Assembly: GCA_017984135.1 (NCBI GenBank)
Contig: JAGNZZ010000003.1
Location: forward strand, 1 to 64,000
Direction: 5' to 3'
DNA from: Chitinophagales bacterium
Lineage (GTDB): Bacteria > Bacteroidota > Bacteroidia > Chitinophagales > JADIYW01
Length of the DNA: 64,000 nt
Under the pieces are notes generated by a model that worked only from the letters and a program-made list of their open reading frames with translations, was not told where the DNA came from and made no database searches. Shown here in pieces: positions 37,101-46,580 of this stretch; positions within the stretch are counted from its first letter, which is position 1; every line of letters begins with the position of its first letter. A program made the position numbers and the translations under genes.

Positions 37101-38447
37101 TTATTTAGGCAATAGCGATTGGAGTTCTTCACAATTTTTATAATCATCGCTAATCATCAAGTATGTTTTTTTATAATTTTTAGAATACCATTGTGTCAAT
37201 ACTTGTTCTTCTTTATTGGCTCTAGCAGCATTTTGAATTTTATCATAATCTACTTTAATATCAGCCACATGTGGTTCTGTTTTAGAAACTAATTTTAGAA
37301 TTCTAAATGCCGGTGTTCCATCGTTATCTTGATACATAATTGGATGTGTAACATTACCGATGCTTAGTGTATCTATCAAATTATATAGTTGAGCATCCAT
37401 TTTATTTACATCAATAACGGTTCCACCTGTTTCCATGTTCAATAAAAATCCTCCCACATTTTTTGTTTGATCGTCTTGTGAAAAATTTTTCACAGCATTG
37501 AAAAATGATATTTTATCATTTACGATATCAGCACGAACAGAATCCAATTTCATCTGTGCGTATTCGGCATCTTTAGATGTAGTTTGTGGTCGAATTAAAA
37601 TGTGCTTTACTTGTATCATGTCGCCTCGACGTTCCACCATTTGAATAATGTGATAACCAAAAGGTGTTTCTACAATATCACTGATTTCTCCATCTTTAAG
37701 TTTAAAAGCGGCGCCTTCAAATTCTTTTACGTAGGTGCCACGTGGTGCCCAATCTAATAAACCACCTTGCTGTGCAGAGCCTAAATCGTGAGAATACAAG
37801 CCTGCTAATAAATCAAAGCTTTCCCCTTTTCCCAATCGCTCATGTAATTCAACGGCTTTTAATTTTGCCACTTGTTTTTGCTCATCGGAAACACGTGGTT
37901 TCATCACAATTTGTTGAACTTCTACGGTTGCATCAAAATAGGGTAAACTATCTTTCGGTATTTTATCAAAATAAATTTTAACCTCTGATGGTGTGATTTT
38001 AATATCACCTACTACTTTTTGGCGCATGCGAGTAGCTAACATTTGCTCTCTAATATCATCTCGGTAGTCTTCTTTAATTTGATCTACTGTCTTGTGATAG
38101 TATTCTTCAAATGCTTCTTGAGAACCGGCAACGCTAATAAAGTAGTTTATTTTTCTACTCAACTCATCTTCCACTTCTTGGTCATCTAATGGTAAACTGT
38201 CTCTCATGGCTTGCGTGGTAAGCATTTTATTATAAATAATTTGCTCCATTAATTGACATCTACTTTCTTTTTCATCACCACCACGTAGGTTTAATAGATC
38301 CAATTGATTCTCGATGTCGGAACTTAAAATAATTTTATCGTTTACGATAGCATCGACTTTATCTAATAAAATTCTATTGGTAGAATCTACAGCATAGCAT
38401 TGTGCTACAAAAAACATTAAAAAGGAAATTAAACTTATTTTTTTCAT
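37101..38447 (-). CDS. SurA-like periplasmic peptidyl-prolyl isomerase
   Basis: This periplasmic parvulin-type foldase probably guides outer-membrane proteins. The start is placed at MKKISLISFLMFFVAQ, a signal peptide (448 residues); a longer frame lacks an export signal. An N-terminal SurA-like domain (VDAIVNDKIILSSDIENQL) is followed by two PpiC rotamase domains around LYSHDLGSAQQGGLLDWAPR and FSQDDQTKNVGGFLLN. It follows another PpiC protein and precedes the MoxR ATPase. A TACATTTG box lies 16 nt upstream. Confidence 0.9.
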   Translation of the reverse strand: MKKISLISFLMFFVAQCYAVDSTNRILLDKVDAIVNDKIILSSDIENQLDLLNLRGGDEKESRCQLMEQIIYNKMLTTQAMRDSLPLDDQEVEDELSRKINYFISVAGSQEAFEEYYHKTVDQIKEDYRDDIREQMLATRMRQKVVGDIKITPSEVKIYFDKIPKDSLPYFDATVEVQQIVMKPRVSDEQKQVAKLKAVELHERLGKGESFDLLAGLYSHDLGSAQQGGLLDWAPRGTYVKEFEGAAFKLKDGEISDIVETPFGYHIIQMVERRGDMIQVKHILIRPQTTSKDAEYAQMKLDSVRADIVNDKISFFNAVKNFSQDDQTKNVGGFLLNMETGGTVIDVNKMDAQLYNLIDTLSIGNVTHPIMYQDNDGTPAFRILKLVSKTEPHVADIKVDYDKIQNAARANKEEQVLTQWYSKNYKKTYLMISDDYKNCEELQSLLPK

Positions 38448-38463
38448 TCTATGAATTGAGTTG

Positions 38464-38471
38464 CAAATGTA
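38464..38471 (-). promoter_or_regulatory. -7 box TACATTTG of the surA-like gene
   Basis: This is an exact TAnnTTTG match on the minus strand, 16 nt before the chosen ATG. Confidence 0.55.
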
Positions 38472-38532
38472 CAAAAATGTACCTTAGAAATCTATGAAAA
38501 ATAAGTCACTTTAAGCCAAATCTTATGAACAG

Positions 38533-40470
38533 TTAAGGTTTTTTAACCAAACTATCAAAAACTGAATTATTTAATTTTATCGGATATTTCAGTTTAAGCA
38601 CTTCCAGCCATTTATTTTCTAAATATTCTTGATAAGCGGCCACCACATATCCTTTGCTTTCTGCAAATGTAGTTTTGCGTGCTTGTTGAGGTTGTAATAC
38701 CTGAGTGATTACGTATTTATTATTTTGAAGTACCGGTTCAGAGATACTGCTTTGACTTATATTTAAGTTGGTTTTGGTTTCATCTAAAACGGAAGAATTA
38801 AGCGTAAAATCTTTCACACCCACATTTTTTATCATTGTAGAAATGGAATCATCTGTATTGGATGATTGTTTCTTTAAAATTTGAATAATTTTTTTAGCAC
38901 TAAATGGGTTATCGACAGAAAATATACGAACTTTGGCTCTGTTTTTTAAATCAAAATTTGAAGTATTTTCATTGTAAAAACTTCTCAAACCGGTGGTGTC
39001 TTCCGAGGCTTTATTCCATATATTATTTTCAGACAAAGTAAAAATCATAATCCCATTTCTGTACTCATTCATTAAGGCATTATATTCTTCGTTTGTTGCA
39101 CGAATTTCATTTTTATAATAATCCAAAATAAATTGCTGCACAGTATTTTTTATTAAAAAAGTAGATTTATCATCTCCACTTTTTGAAAATACTGCATAGT
39201 ATTTGGTTTGAATATTTTTACCAAAATCATTTTCTGTAAAATCTCTTTTGCCAATCTTTAAAATTGTTTTTGGTGTCATTGTATCTCTATAGGTAAATGG
39301 CATATTTTTAGACAATTCATCTAATCGAAATTTAAATGACTGCATGGCTTCTTCATTCAATTGAATCGCATATTTTAATTTTAATTTATCCAAGAATTTA
39401 TCCAATTCATATTGATAAATCGGTATGGAAACAAGTTTAGTTTTTAAGGTAGCAATAGAGGTTTCATAAGTAGTAGGTTTAGCTGTTTCCATTCGTTTCA
39501 CAATATACCAAGCAGAAGCAGTTCTAAACGGTTTTGAAAATTCGCCATCTTTTAATGCATAAGCTGCGTCTTCAAATACGCTTGCATATTTATTGATACC
39601 AAACCATCCTAAAACACCTTTATTTGCTGCTGATTCATCGTCTTGGCTATATTGTTCCACAACATTTTCAAACAGTGTTTTTGCCATTAATTTTTTGTAT
39701 GCTGCCTGCATAGAATCTTCTACTATTTTCATAGTAATTGCAGAAGTATCATTTAGTGGAAAATATTGTTTTATGATAGCCACTTTAATCATTTGCCTTG
39801 CAGGTCGTGTTTCATTTAGTCGAATGATATGATATCCTAATTTTGTTTTGATAGGTGCAGAAATTTGTCCAGTTTGAAGTGCATACACAGCATCTTCAAT
39901 TTCGGGTAACGCAATTTGGTAGCTATTAAACCAACCTAAATTTCCGTTGTGATTTTTAGACTTATTATCTTCAGAGCTAGAAACAAGTTCTGAAAAAGGG
40001 ATTCCTTCGTTTATTTTTTTGGCAGCGGCTTCGCATTTCAATTTTGCGGTTGCTATATCATTTTCATTGTTGCTTTTAAAAAATACGTGACTGATATTAA
40101 CATCCTTTTGAGAACGTTCATATTCTTGTTTTATCAATTTTTGTAATACTTCTTTATCTAAATATGAATCTAATAATTGTTGTTGATATTTATCTAATTC
40201 TGCTTTAAAAATAGGTGTTGTATCTAAACCTTGTGCAATTGCTTCCTTTACTTTTAGTCTGAAATTAATATACAAATTCAAATAATCTTCTAAAGATTTC
40301 TTAGAAAAATCGGCTTTATTGTTGAAGTTATTTTTTTTATAGATGTATTCAAACTCAGATTTCTTTACTTTTGTATCGCCAACAGTAAATAAAGTTTCAT
40401 CTTGAGCAATTGCCAGGTTGGACAAATTAAAGATGAGAATAAAAAATGTAGCAAGTAAAATTCGATTCAT
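38533..40470 (-). CDS. PpiC-type peptidyl-prolyl isomerase, large form
   Basis: The 645-residue periplasmic protein is started at MNRILLATFFILIFNLS, a signal peptide. Two rotamase domains are visible: the first around HNGNLGWFNSYQIALPEIED and TKLGYHIIRL, the second around NKGVLGWFGINKYASVFEDA. A poorly conserved C-terminal domain of about 250 residues follows. It lies upstream of the SurA-like gene on the same strand, but each has its own -7 box. Two adjacent foldase genes suggest a shared role in outer-membrane biogenesis. Confidence 0.87.
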   Translation of the reverse strand: MNRILLATFFILIFNLSNLAIAQDETLFTVGDTKVKKSEFEYIYKKNNFNNKADFSKKSLEDYLNLYINFRLKVKEAIAQGLDTTPIFKAELDKYQQQLLDSYLDKEVLQKLIKQEYERSQKDVNISHVFFKSNNENDIATAKLKCEAAAKKINEGIPFSELVSSSEDNKSKNHNGNLGWFNSYQIALPEIEDAVYALQTGQISAPIKTKLGYHIIRLNETRPARQMIKVAIIKQYFPLNDTSAITMKIVEDSMQAAYKKLMAKTLFENVVEQYSQDDESAANKGVLGWFGINKYASVFEDAAYALKDGEFSKPFRTASAWYIVKRMETAKPTTYETSIATLKTKLVSIPIYQYELDKFLDKLKLKYAIQLNEEAMQSFKFRLDELSKNMPFTYRDTMTPKTILKIGKRDFTENDFGKNIQTKYYAVFSKSGDDKSTFLIKNTVQQFILDYYKNEIRATNEEYNALMNEYRNGIMIFTLSENNIWNKASEDTTGLRSFYNENTSNFDLKNRAKVRIFSVDNPFSAKKIIQILKKQSSNTDDSISTMIKNVGVKDFTLNSSVLDETKTNLNISQSSISEPVLQNNKYVITQVLQPQQARKTTFAESKGYVVAAYQEYLENKWLEVLKLKYPIKLNNSVFDSLVKKP

Positions 40471-40487
40471 ACCTAAAGGATTTAAAA

Positions 40488-40495
40488 CAAAAATA
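40488..40495 (-). promoter_or_regulatory. -7 box TATTTTTG of the large ppiC gene
   Basis: This is an exact TAnnTTTG match on the minus strand, 17 nt before the chosen ATG, and it supports that start over the longer frame. Confidence 0.55.
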
Positions 40496-40572
40496 TAGAA
40501 TTTAATTATACTTTGCGCTCTATGAAATATTATATCCATTTATTTGCTAAATTTTAACAAGAATTAAGAACG

Positions 40573-41985
40573 ATGCGCAGAAAAAAAAAACAAACGACTA
40601 CCATTTTAGAAAACGTTGAAATAACAGCGATTGCGGCGGAAGGTAAAGGTTTAGCTCGTGTAGAAAATTATGTTGTATTTGTGGACAAAGCCATTCCGGG
40701 CGACAAAGTACACGCAAAAGTGCAACGCAAGAAAAAGGATTATGCCATGGCTGAAATTGAAACCTTAGTGCATCCATCAGCACATCGAATTGATTCTTTT
40801 TGTGTTCATTTTGGAACATGTGGTGGTTGCAAATGGCAACATGTAGATTATTCATTTCAATTAGAAATGAAACAAAATTTAGTAGAAGATGCTTTTAGAA
40901 GAATCGGCAAAACAACCATCACCAATCAATTGCCTATCCTTGGATGTGAACAAACCATCTATTACAGAAATAAATTAGAGTTTACTTTTTCAAATCGTGC
41001 ATGGCTTACTCGCGAACAAATTGACAGTGGTGAAACCTTTGACAAAAACGCGTTGGGTTTTCATATAAGTGGAAATTTTTCATCCATTCTACCTATTGAC
41101 ACTTGTTATTTACAAGATGAAAAAGTAAACGATATTCGAAATTCAATATTTGAATTTACTACGCAACAGGCTTTTAGCTTTTATAATTTAAAGTTTCATG
41201 ACGGATTATTACGAAATTTAATTTTCAGAAATACTACTTTAAATGAATGGATGGTAACGATTTGTTTTGCACAAGCCGATATGGAAAAAATAGAACTATT
41301 GATGGATTTTGTAAAAAATAAATTTCCATTTATTACTTCATTAAATTACATCATCAATACTAAAAAAAATGACACTATTTATGACCAAGAAGTCATTACC
41401 TATTTTGGAAAGAACCACATCATTGAACAGTTAGGAACGATACAGTATAAAATTAGTCCAAAATCATTTTTTCAAACCAATTCACACCAAGCAAAGCGAT
41501 TATATGATTTAGTAAAAATATTTGGAAATTTTTCTAAAAAAGACATTGTGTATGATTTGTATTGCGGAACAGGAAGCATTGCCTTATACATTGCCAACGA
41601 TTGCAAAAAAGTGATTGGCATTGAACAAATTCCGGATGCCATTACAGATGCCATTTTCAATGCTGAATTAAACAATATCAATAATGCTACATTTCATGTT
41701 GGCACTTGCGAAGATATTTTAAAAGAAGAATTTATTGCCACACATGAAATGCCAACGATTGTGGTATTGGATCCACCAAGAGCAGGTTTGCATGAGAAAG
41801 TAATACAAGTTTTACTACAAGCTGCACCTCCAAAAATAGTATATGTAAGTTGTAATCCATCCACGCAAGCGCGAGATGTTTTATTGTTTTCTGAAAAATA
41901 TGAAATTACAAAAGGGCAAGCAGTAGATATGTTTCCACATACCTTTCACATTGAAAATATTGTTGTTTTGGAATTGAAAAATTAG
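40573..41985 (+). CDS. rlmD: 23S rRNA (uracil-5-)-methyltransferase, RlmD/RumA type
   Basis: This SAM-dependent enzyme makes 5-methyluridine in 23S rRNA. The 470 residues begin with a TRAM-like RNA-binding domain. Cys77, Cys83, Cys86 and Cys178 (GTCGGCKW and DTCYL) are placed to hold the iron-sulfur cluster. The SAM site is DLYCGTGS (328-335); DPPRAG (400-405) and the catalytic Cys427 in VSCNPST follow. Related members modify tRNA, so the exact target base is an assignment by family. Confidence 0.9.
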   Translation: MRRKKKQTTTILENVEITAIAAEGKGLARVENYVVFVDKAIPGDKVHAKVQRKKKDYAMAEIETLVHPSAHRIDSFCVHFGTCGGCKWQHVDYSFQLEMKQNLVEDAFRRIGKTTITNQLPILGCEQTIYYRNKLEFTFSNRAWLTREQIDSGETFDKNALGFHISGNFSSILPIDTCYLQDEKVNDIRNSIFEFTTQQAFSFYNLKFHDGLLRNLIFRNTTLNEWMVTICFAQADMEKIELLMDFVKNKFPFITSLNYIINTKKNDTIYDQEVITYFGKNHIIEQLGTIQYKISPKSFFQTNSHQAKRLYDLVKIFGNFSKKDIVYDLYCGTGSIALYIANDCKKVIGIEQIPDAITDAIFNAELNNINNATFHVGTCEDILKEEFIATHEMPTIVVLDPPRAGLHEKVIQVLLQAAPPKIVYVSCNPSTQARDVLLFSEKYEITKGQAVDMFPHTFHIENIVVLELKN

Positions 41986-44243
41986 TTTAGTAGTTCTTTT
42001 AATTTTTGTAACATTTGTTGATTGTTTTCTTGATTAAATGCGTTTTTAATATCACGTTTTTCATCGTTCGTTAAATGCCAGCTCATCGATGCTTTTTTGC
42101 GTTTATTGGATTGGTCGTAATTAAAGTTTAATACATTAATATCTGTTTTACTTGCATTTTCTAAATAGGAGAAACTGATATCCGCATTATAATCTTGCAA
42201 TAGTAAAAAGTTATTAAAAATACTTCCAATAGGAGAAATTAGCTCACTGATATAGGTTGATTTTTTTTGTTTATCAAACTCATGTAGTTTGTTATCGACC
42301 CGAAGTGAAATAAAAATAACACCACTTGTATTTGTATCTATCCATTCTTTAAACACACTGTAAAACCGTGTAGATACTGCTAAACCGGTGTTTTCACGTA
42401 TGCCTGCATCCATGGCTTTCGTTTCAGGAATGGTAGGCAAATAAACGGTTGGCATAATATATGGATATGTGGCATTGGTACGTAATGCGTCTATAAAATT
42501 TAAGCTATCTGCTCCTTTTGTTCTAAAAAAACGCATATACTCAACAGCATCTGTAGAAAGATTATCTACAAAACCATTCGTGTTTTTAATGTATGGTTTT
42601 ATTAAATAAGAAATTGGTTGTGGTGAAAAAAACAAAAAACGTTGATCGTTTATGATGGTTGCACCCAATATCATCATAGGAATTTTAGCTTCTTGTTCGG
42701 GTTGTTTATAGTCCATTAATAATTTAGACATTCTATATTTTGTGTTTTCGTTTAATTTTAAATCAAACATATAGGCTCTATCTTTTTTATATGTAAAATT
42801 GGCATAATGAAAATTCCTCCATGGATAGAAAATATCATTGGTTGCAATTGACGTGGCTATTCCATTTAATATATCCAAACCGATATCATTTAGAAAAATA
42901 GTATCTAAATATTGAATGGATTCATTATTTATCTGCCTCAAATAAAGTTCTCTAAAATAGGATGCACCAATCATTCCACCAGAAGCACCTGTCATCAAAA
43001 CAGTATGGTCAAATAATTTTTGGTTTGTTTCATTTTCTAATTTTTGCAATAAATAAAACGTCCAGTAGGCCGCTTTTAAGCCACCACCTGCAGTATTAAT
43101 GAAAATTAATTTAGGCTTGTTTTCGCCATATTTTTCTAATACATTATTCTTCCAATTTATCAATATTTGCTGTGTGTTTGCAATATCTTCTGTTACCATT
43201 TCTTTGGTAATCGCATTGTTCACGGCTTCATTATTGTACTCCAATTTTTTAGAAACATAATCCAAGCCATACAACTCGTGTTTATATACCACAAAACCGT
43301 ATTGCGTGAGAAGATTCAACACAACAAAAAATAAAATAATAATGATGGTTCGCCAGGTTCTAAACCAATAGGAAATAAACGAGAAGAAAACGACAAATAC
43401 AGAAAAAATTAAGAAGATAGCAGAACTTGCCGGCAATCTAAAAAAAGGATGTTCTATTAATTGACCAAATGAGATTAACCCGACAACTGACATTAACTGG
43501 AAGAAAATGGCATTTCGATGATGACGAAACAATACATTGTCAACTAATTTTTTATCGTAAAAATCGGTGGCTCGAATAGAATCAATTTTAAACGGAAAGC
43601 ATAGCATTGAGTCAACACGCCATTGCACAGCATCCATTGTCACGGATGTACTTGAATCGTTCGTAAAAATGTTCTTTCCTATTTTTGTAGCTTTTATTTT
43701 ATCTCCAATCTTTTTAAAAATTCGTTCCACATCATTATCAAACAATATAAAAAACAAACTGGAGCATACTATCATCAGCATATTTCCTATTAATAGTACC
43801 AATACATGCAGTAGAATGGATGTGGCAGAAAATAATCCTTCGACTTGTTGGAACTTTACAAGTTGTATCACATACGCAACGGTAAATACAAATGGTATTA
43901 TGAAATTATTTAAACAGAAATGAGCAAAGGAATTATTAAAGGAAGCTAGAAAATGAAATCGATAACCGTTTAAGATATAGAACGACATATTCCATGCCAT
44001 GATAAAACCACCCATTGTAAACCCAACAATTAAAAAACTTAAATAATTGACTTTACCAATATATTCTGGATCTAAAAACAAGAGCGGAACACCGTAACTA
44101 TTCCCAAATGATTGAAAGATAGACAGAAATAAAAAAATCCAACAAGTAAATAAAAACAAATGTTTATTGATGTGCAACACCAATAATTGCACTGGAAAAC
44201 TGAAATATAATCGTTTAAAAAATTGGGATAATTTTTCTTTCAC
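41982..44243 (-). CDS. Membrane-anchored patatin-like phospholipase
   Basis: The 753-residue protein has about eight membrane segments in its N-terminal half (roughly 20-320), then a patatin-like hydrolase domain. The oxyanion loop is GGGLK (386-390), the nucleophile elbow GASGG (Ser421) and the second dyad residue Asp612 in DAGIREN. This suggests a lipid acyl hydrolase facing the membrane. The start codon is GTG. Its stop overlaps the convergent rlmD stop by 4 nt. Substrate unknown. Confidence 0.83.
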   Translation of the reverse strand: MKEKLSQFFKRLYFSFPVQLLVLHINKHLFLFTCWIFLFLSIFQSFGNSYGVPLLFLDPEYIGKVNYLSFLIVGFTMGGFIMAWNMSFYILNGYRFHFLASFNNSFAHFCLNNFIIPFVFTVAYVIQLVKFQQVEGLFSATSILLHVLVLLIGNMLMIVCSSLFFILFDNDVERIFKKIGDKIKATKIGKNIFTNDSSTSVTMDAVQWRVDSMLCFPFKIDSIRATDFYDKKLVDNVLFRHHRNAIFFQLMSVVGLISFGQLIEHPFFRLPASSAIFLIFSVFVVFFSFISYWFRTWRTIIIILFFVVLNLLTQYGFVVYKHELYGLDYVSKKLEYNNEAVNNAITKEMVTEDIANTQQILINWKNNVLEKYGENKPKLIFINTAGGGLKAAYWTFYLLQKLENETNQKLFDHTVLMTGASGGMIGASYFRELYLRQINNESIQYLDTIFLNDIGLDILNGIATSIATNDIFYPWRNFHYANFTYKKDRAYMFDLKLNENTKYRMSKLLMDYKQPEQEAKIPMMILGATIINDQRFLFFSPQPISYLIKPYIKNTNGFVDNLSTDAVEYMRFFRTKGADSLNFIDALRTNATYPYIMPTVYLPTIPETKAMDAGIRENTGLAVSTRFYSVFKEWIDTNTSGVIFISLRVDNKLHEFDKQKKSTYISELISPIGSIFNNFLLLQDYNADISFSYLENASKTDINVLNFNYDQSNKRKKASMSWHLTNDEKRDIKNAFNQENNQQMLQKLKELLN

Positions 44244-44304
44244 TTATACAAGTTACATAGAAATTATGATTTAACTTCTAAAGTTTTCCTAAAATAGATA
44301 CAAC

Positions 44305-45774
44305 TTATTGAATCTCGTAAGCACCTACATCTGGAGGACTGTTACGTGTGAAACCATCAATATCTAAAGGTGGAAATGGAATAATTCCTAAATTATTTGC
44401 AGGTGAATTGCTCTTTAATTTGTAATTATTTTTAAAAACATCTACAAATGCTGGGTCAGAAAAATTACAAGACGTAAATGTTGGTGAACTAATAAGGTTT
44501 GACTTCACCACACTATTTATGATGGATAAATATATAGGATGTGAATTATTGGTAGCTGCTTGTGCGATTACTTCATTTTCTAAACTTCCATAAAGAATAC
44601 AATTTTGAAAAACAGCTCTCGTGCTGTCTGGTAGAATACTTGGTGTTACTGCATCAAAAAAATTATTCATATACAAAACAGGATCTTTGGCATGCGAAGT
44701 ATAAATAGTTCCACGAGCATAAAAAGTACAATTTAAAAATTCATAATCACCACCACAATATAAACCGACAACATTTTTTCCGCAATTGTAAACAAGTGTA
44801 TTCGTTGCATATATTCTACCAAAGAATCCAAACAAACCATAAAAGGCATGGTTGTAAATTTTAGAATTTTCTATTGTAACGATTGGTGCATTTCCCAAAT
44901 TCATATTCTGCAACAAAATCAAATTTTGAGCATCTTCATCCGTTGCTTTTATATTTCCTACATTAATGCCATACAATGAATTTCGCATATTTAAATATTC
45001 GATAGTACCTGTACTTCCTCGTAAAAAAAATAAACCAGCATATTGTCCGGGAAAATCATCGTAGTTTCTATCTGCTACATCTTTATCTAATCGTACGCCA
45101 CGAAACAAAACCATATTACTGGTATCCGTTCCGTAAATATTTAAATCACCTTCCACTATCATAGCTGCGCCATTTCCAAAATACACTTCACAACCTGCAT
45201 TTATTGTTAATGATGCTCCTGGTTTTATTTGCAAATAATCTATAATAACATAAGGCAAATCATCGTTCCATATTGTATTATTTTCTATTGAATCTGCATA
45301 AATAAAATGTGCATTTTTCCCATACGTATTTAATTGTACTTGGTATGTATTTCCATCTAAAGCAAACAAAATAGAATCTTCCACAATAAAAGGAAGTGGC
45401 GCACTATTTGGGTCAATTGTTACTTCTACAAAAACATAAATACTATCTTTTGCAGGAATTTTTATATTTGAAAAATTGGTTCCAACATCACCATCTACAT
45501 TCATTCGATACGGCGAATTTACACCACCAACAAGTTGAATCGAATTAAGTATAATTTCTTTCTTTTGAGTATTGCGAATGGTAAATGATTTGGTAGTGGA
45601 ACCTAAGGTGGCAAACAATGTATCAAACATCAATGTATCGGTTGAAAACACGATGTCAGAATTAGTATTAATGGAATTTTTTTTACAAGATGACATAAAA
45701 AACATGACAATACAAACAAGACTAAACAAGCCTTTTATCCAGATTTTTTTATTTTTAGAAATGTACTGCAACAC
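44305..45774 (-). CDS. Right-handed beta-helix surface lipoprotein
   Basis: The 489-residue lipoprotein has a signal ending FFMSSCKKNS, so Cys29 or so is lipidated. An N-terminal immunoglobulin-like domain (LMFDTLFATLGSTTKSFTIR) is followed by a parallel beta-helix region with repeated YNCGKNVVGLYCGGDYEF-type strands. The end, SNSPANNLGIIPFPPLDIDG through PDVGAYEIQ, is the choice-of-anchor Q type tail. The start codon is GTG (a TTG follows at once) and a TATCTTTG box ends 5 nt before it. Function unknown; carbohydrate binding or a scaffold is possible. Confidence 0.82.
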   Translation of the reverse strand: MLQYISKNKKIWIKGLFSLVCIVMFFMSSCKKNSINTNSDIVFSTDTLMFDTLFATLGSTTKSFTIRNTQKKEIILNSIQLVGGVNSPYRMNVDGDVGTNFSNIKIPAKDSIYVFVEVTIDPNSAPLPFIVEDSILFALDGNTYQVQLNTYGKNAHFIYADSIENNTIWNDDLPYVIIDYLQIKPGASLTINAGCEVYFGNGAAMIVEGDLNIYGTDTSNMVLFRGVRLDKDVADRNYDDFPGQYAGLFFLRGSTGTIEYLNMRNSLYGINVGNIKATDEDAQNLILLQNMNLGNAPIVTIENSKIYNHAFYGLFGFFGRIYATNTLVYNCGKNVVGLYCGGDYEFLNCTFYARGTIYTSHAKDPVLYMNNFFDAVTPSILPDSTRAVFQNCILYGSLENEVIAQAATNNSHPIYLSIINSVVKSNLISSPTFTSCNFSDPAFVDVFKNNYKLKSNSPANNLGIIPFPPLDIDGFTRNSPPDVGAYEIQ

Positions 45775-45779
45775 GATAA

Positions 45780-45787
45780 CAAAGATA
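45780..45787 (-). promoter_or_regulatory. -7 box TATCTTTG of the beta-helix lipoprotein
   Basis: This is an exact TAnnTTTG match on the minus strand, 5 nt before the GTG start, implying an almost leaderless message. Confidence 0.55.
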
Positions 45788-45801
45788 GATTTATTTATGA
45801 A

Positions 45802-46506
45802 TTAATGCATAGCAAATGCAATAGTCGCAACACTTATTTTACAATCTACTTTATCTAAAATGGATTGTGCACATGCTTCTAAAGTAGCGCCCGTGGTCAA
45901 TACATCATCTATCAATAAAATATGTTTATTTTGTAAGATTTTTGGATGTTTGATTTCAAAAGCATGCTCTACATTTTCCCACCTTTCAATTCTTGTTTTT
46001 TTAGTTTGAGATGACGTTTGCAACGGACGAATTAAATTATCTTTAGAAATTTCTAATTGAAGTGTTTCATTTATCCCTTCTGCAAATAATTCACTTTGAT
46101 TAAAGCCTCGAAGTTGTTGTTTTTGTGGATGCAATGGAACAGGCATTAATGTAGTAACGCTTTGTAGATAAGGATTGTTTTGCAAACGCTGCCCAAATAA
46201 ACGTCCTAAAAACAGCGCTAATTCTTTACGTTCCTGATATTTGATGGCATGCATCATATTTTGTACTTTGGATGATTTAGAAAAGGACAAAAATGAAGTA
46301 GCAAATTCTAATGGCACTCTACCGTAAAATATTTTTTCAACCGGATTTCCTCTCATATTCTCGAAAGTAGTAAAAGGCAAATCCAGCCTACAATGTACAC
46401 AAAGATGTTGTTCGCCTTTGTTCAATGCCATTTCACATCCACCACACAATCTAGGATAAAACAATCGAATGACATCATTTGGATATTCAAGTAGTTTTGA
46501 AAGCAT
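45802..46506 (-). CDS. ComF family phosphoribosyltransferase-like protein
   Basis: The 234-residue protein has an N-terminal zinc-finger-like pair of Cys motifs (CGGCE and CVHC, from about residue 21) and a C-terminal phosphoribosyltransferase domain with the PRPP loop LLIDDVLTTGATL. ComF proteins assist DNA uptake in competent bacteria, but many bacteria have homologues of unclear use. RadA lies just upstream on the same strand, 74 nt away; both touch DNA processing, which is suggestive only. Confidence 0.88.
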   Translation of the reverse strand: MLSKLLEYPNDVIRLFYPRLCGGCEMALNKGEQHLCVHCRLDLPFTTFENMRGNPVEKIFYGRVPLEFATSFLSFSKSSKVQNMMHAIKYQERKELALFLGRLFGQRLQNNPYLQSVTTLMPVPLHPQKQQLRGFNQSELFAEGINETLQLEISKDNLIRPLQTSSQTKKTRIERWENVEHAFEIKHPKILQNKHILLIDDVLTTGATLEACAQSILDKVDCKISVATIAFAMH

Positions 46507-46580
46507 TATTTAAGATACAATAAATCTACCATTTATATACAAATTCGTATAGTTTATAAAAAAAATAGAAGCTAACAAAC

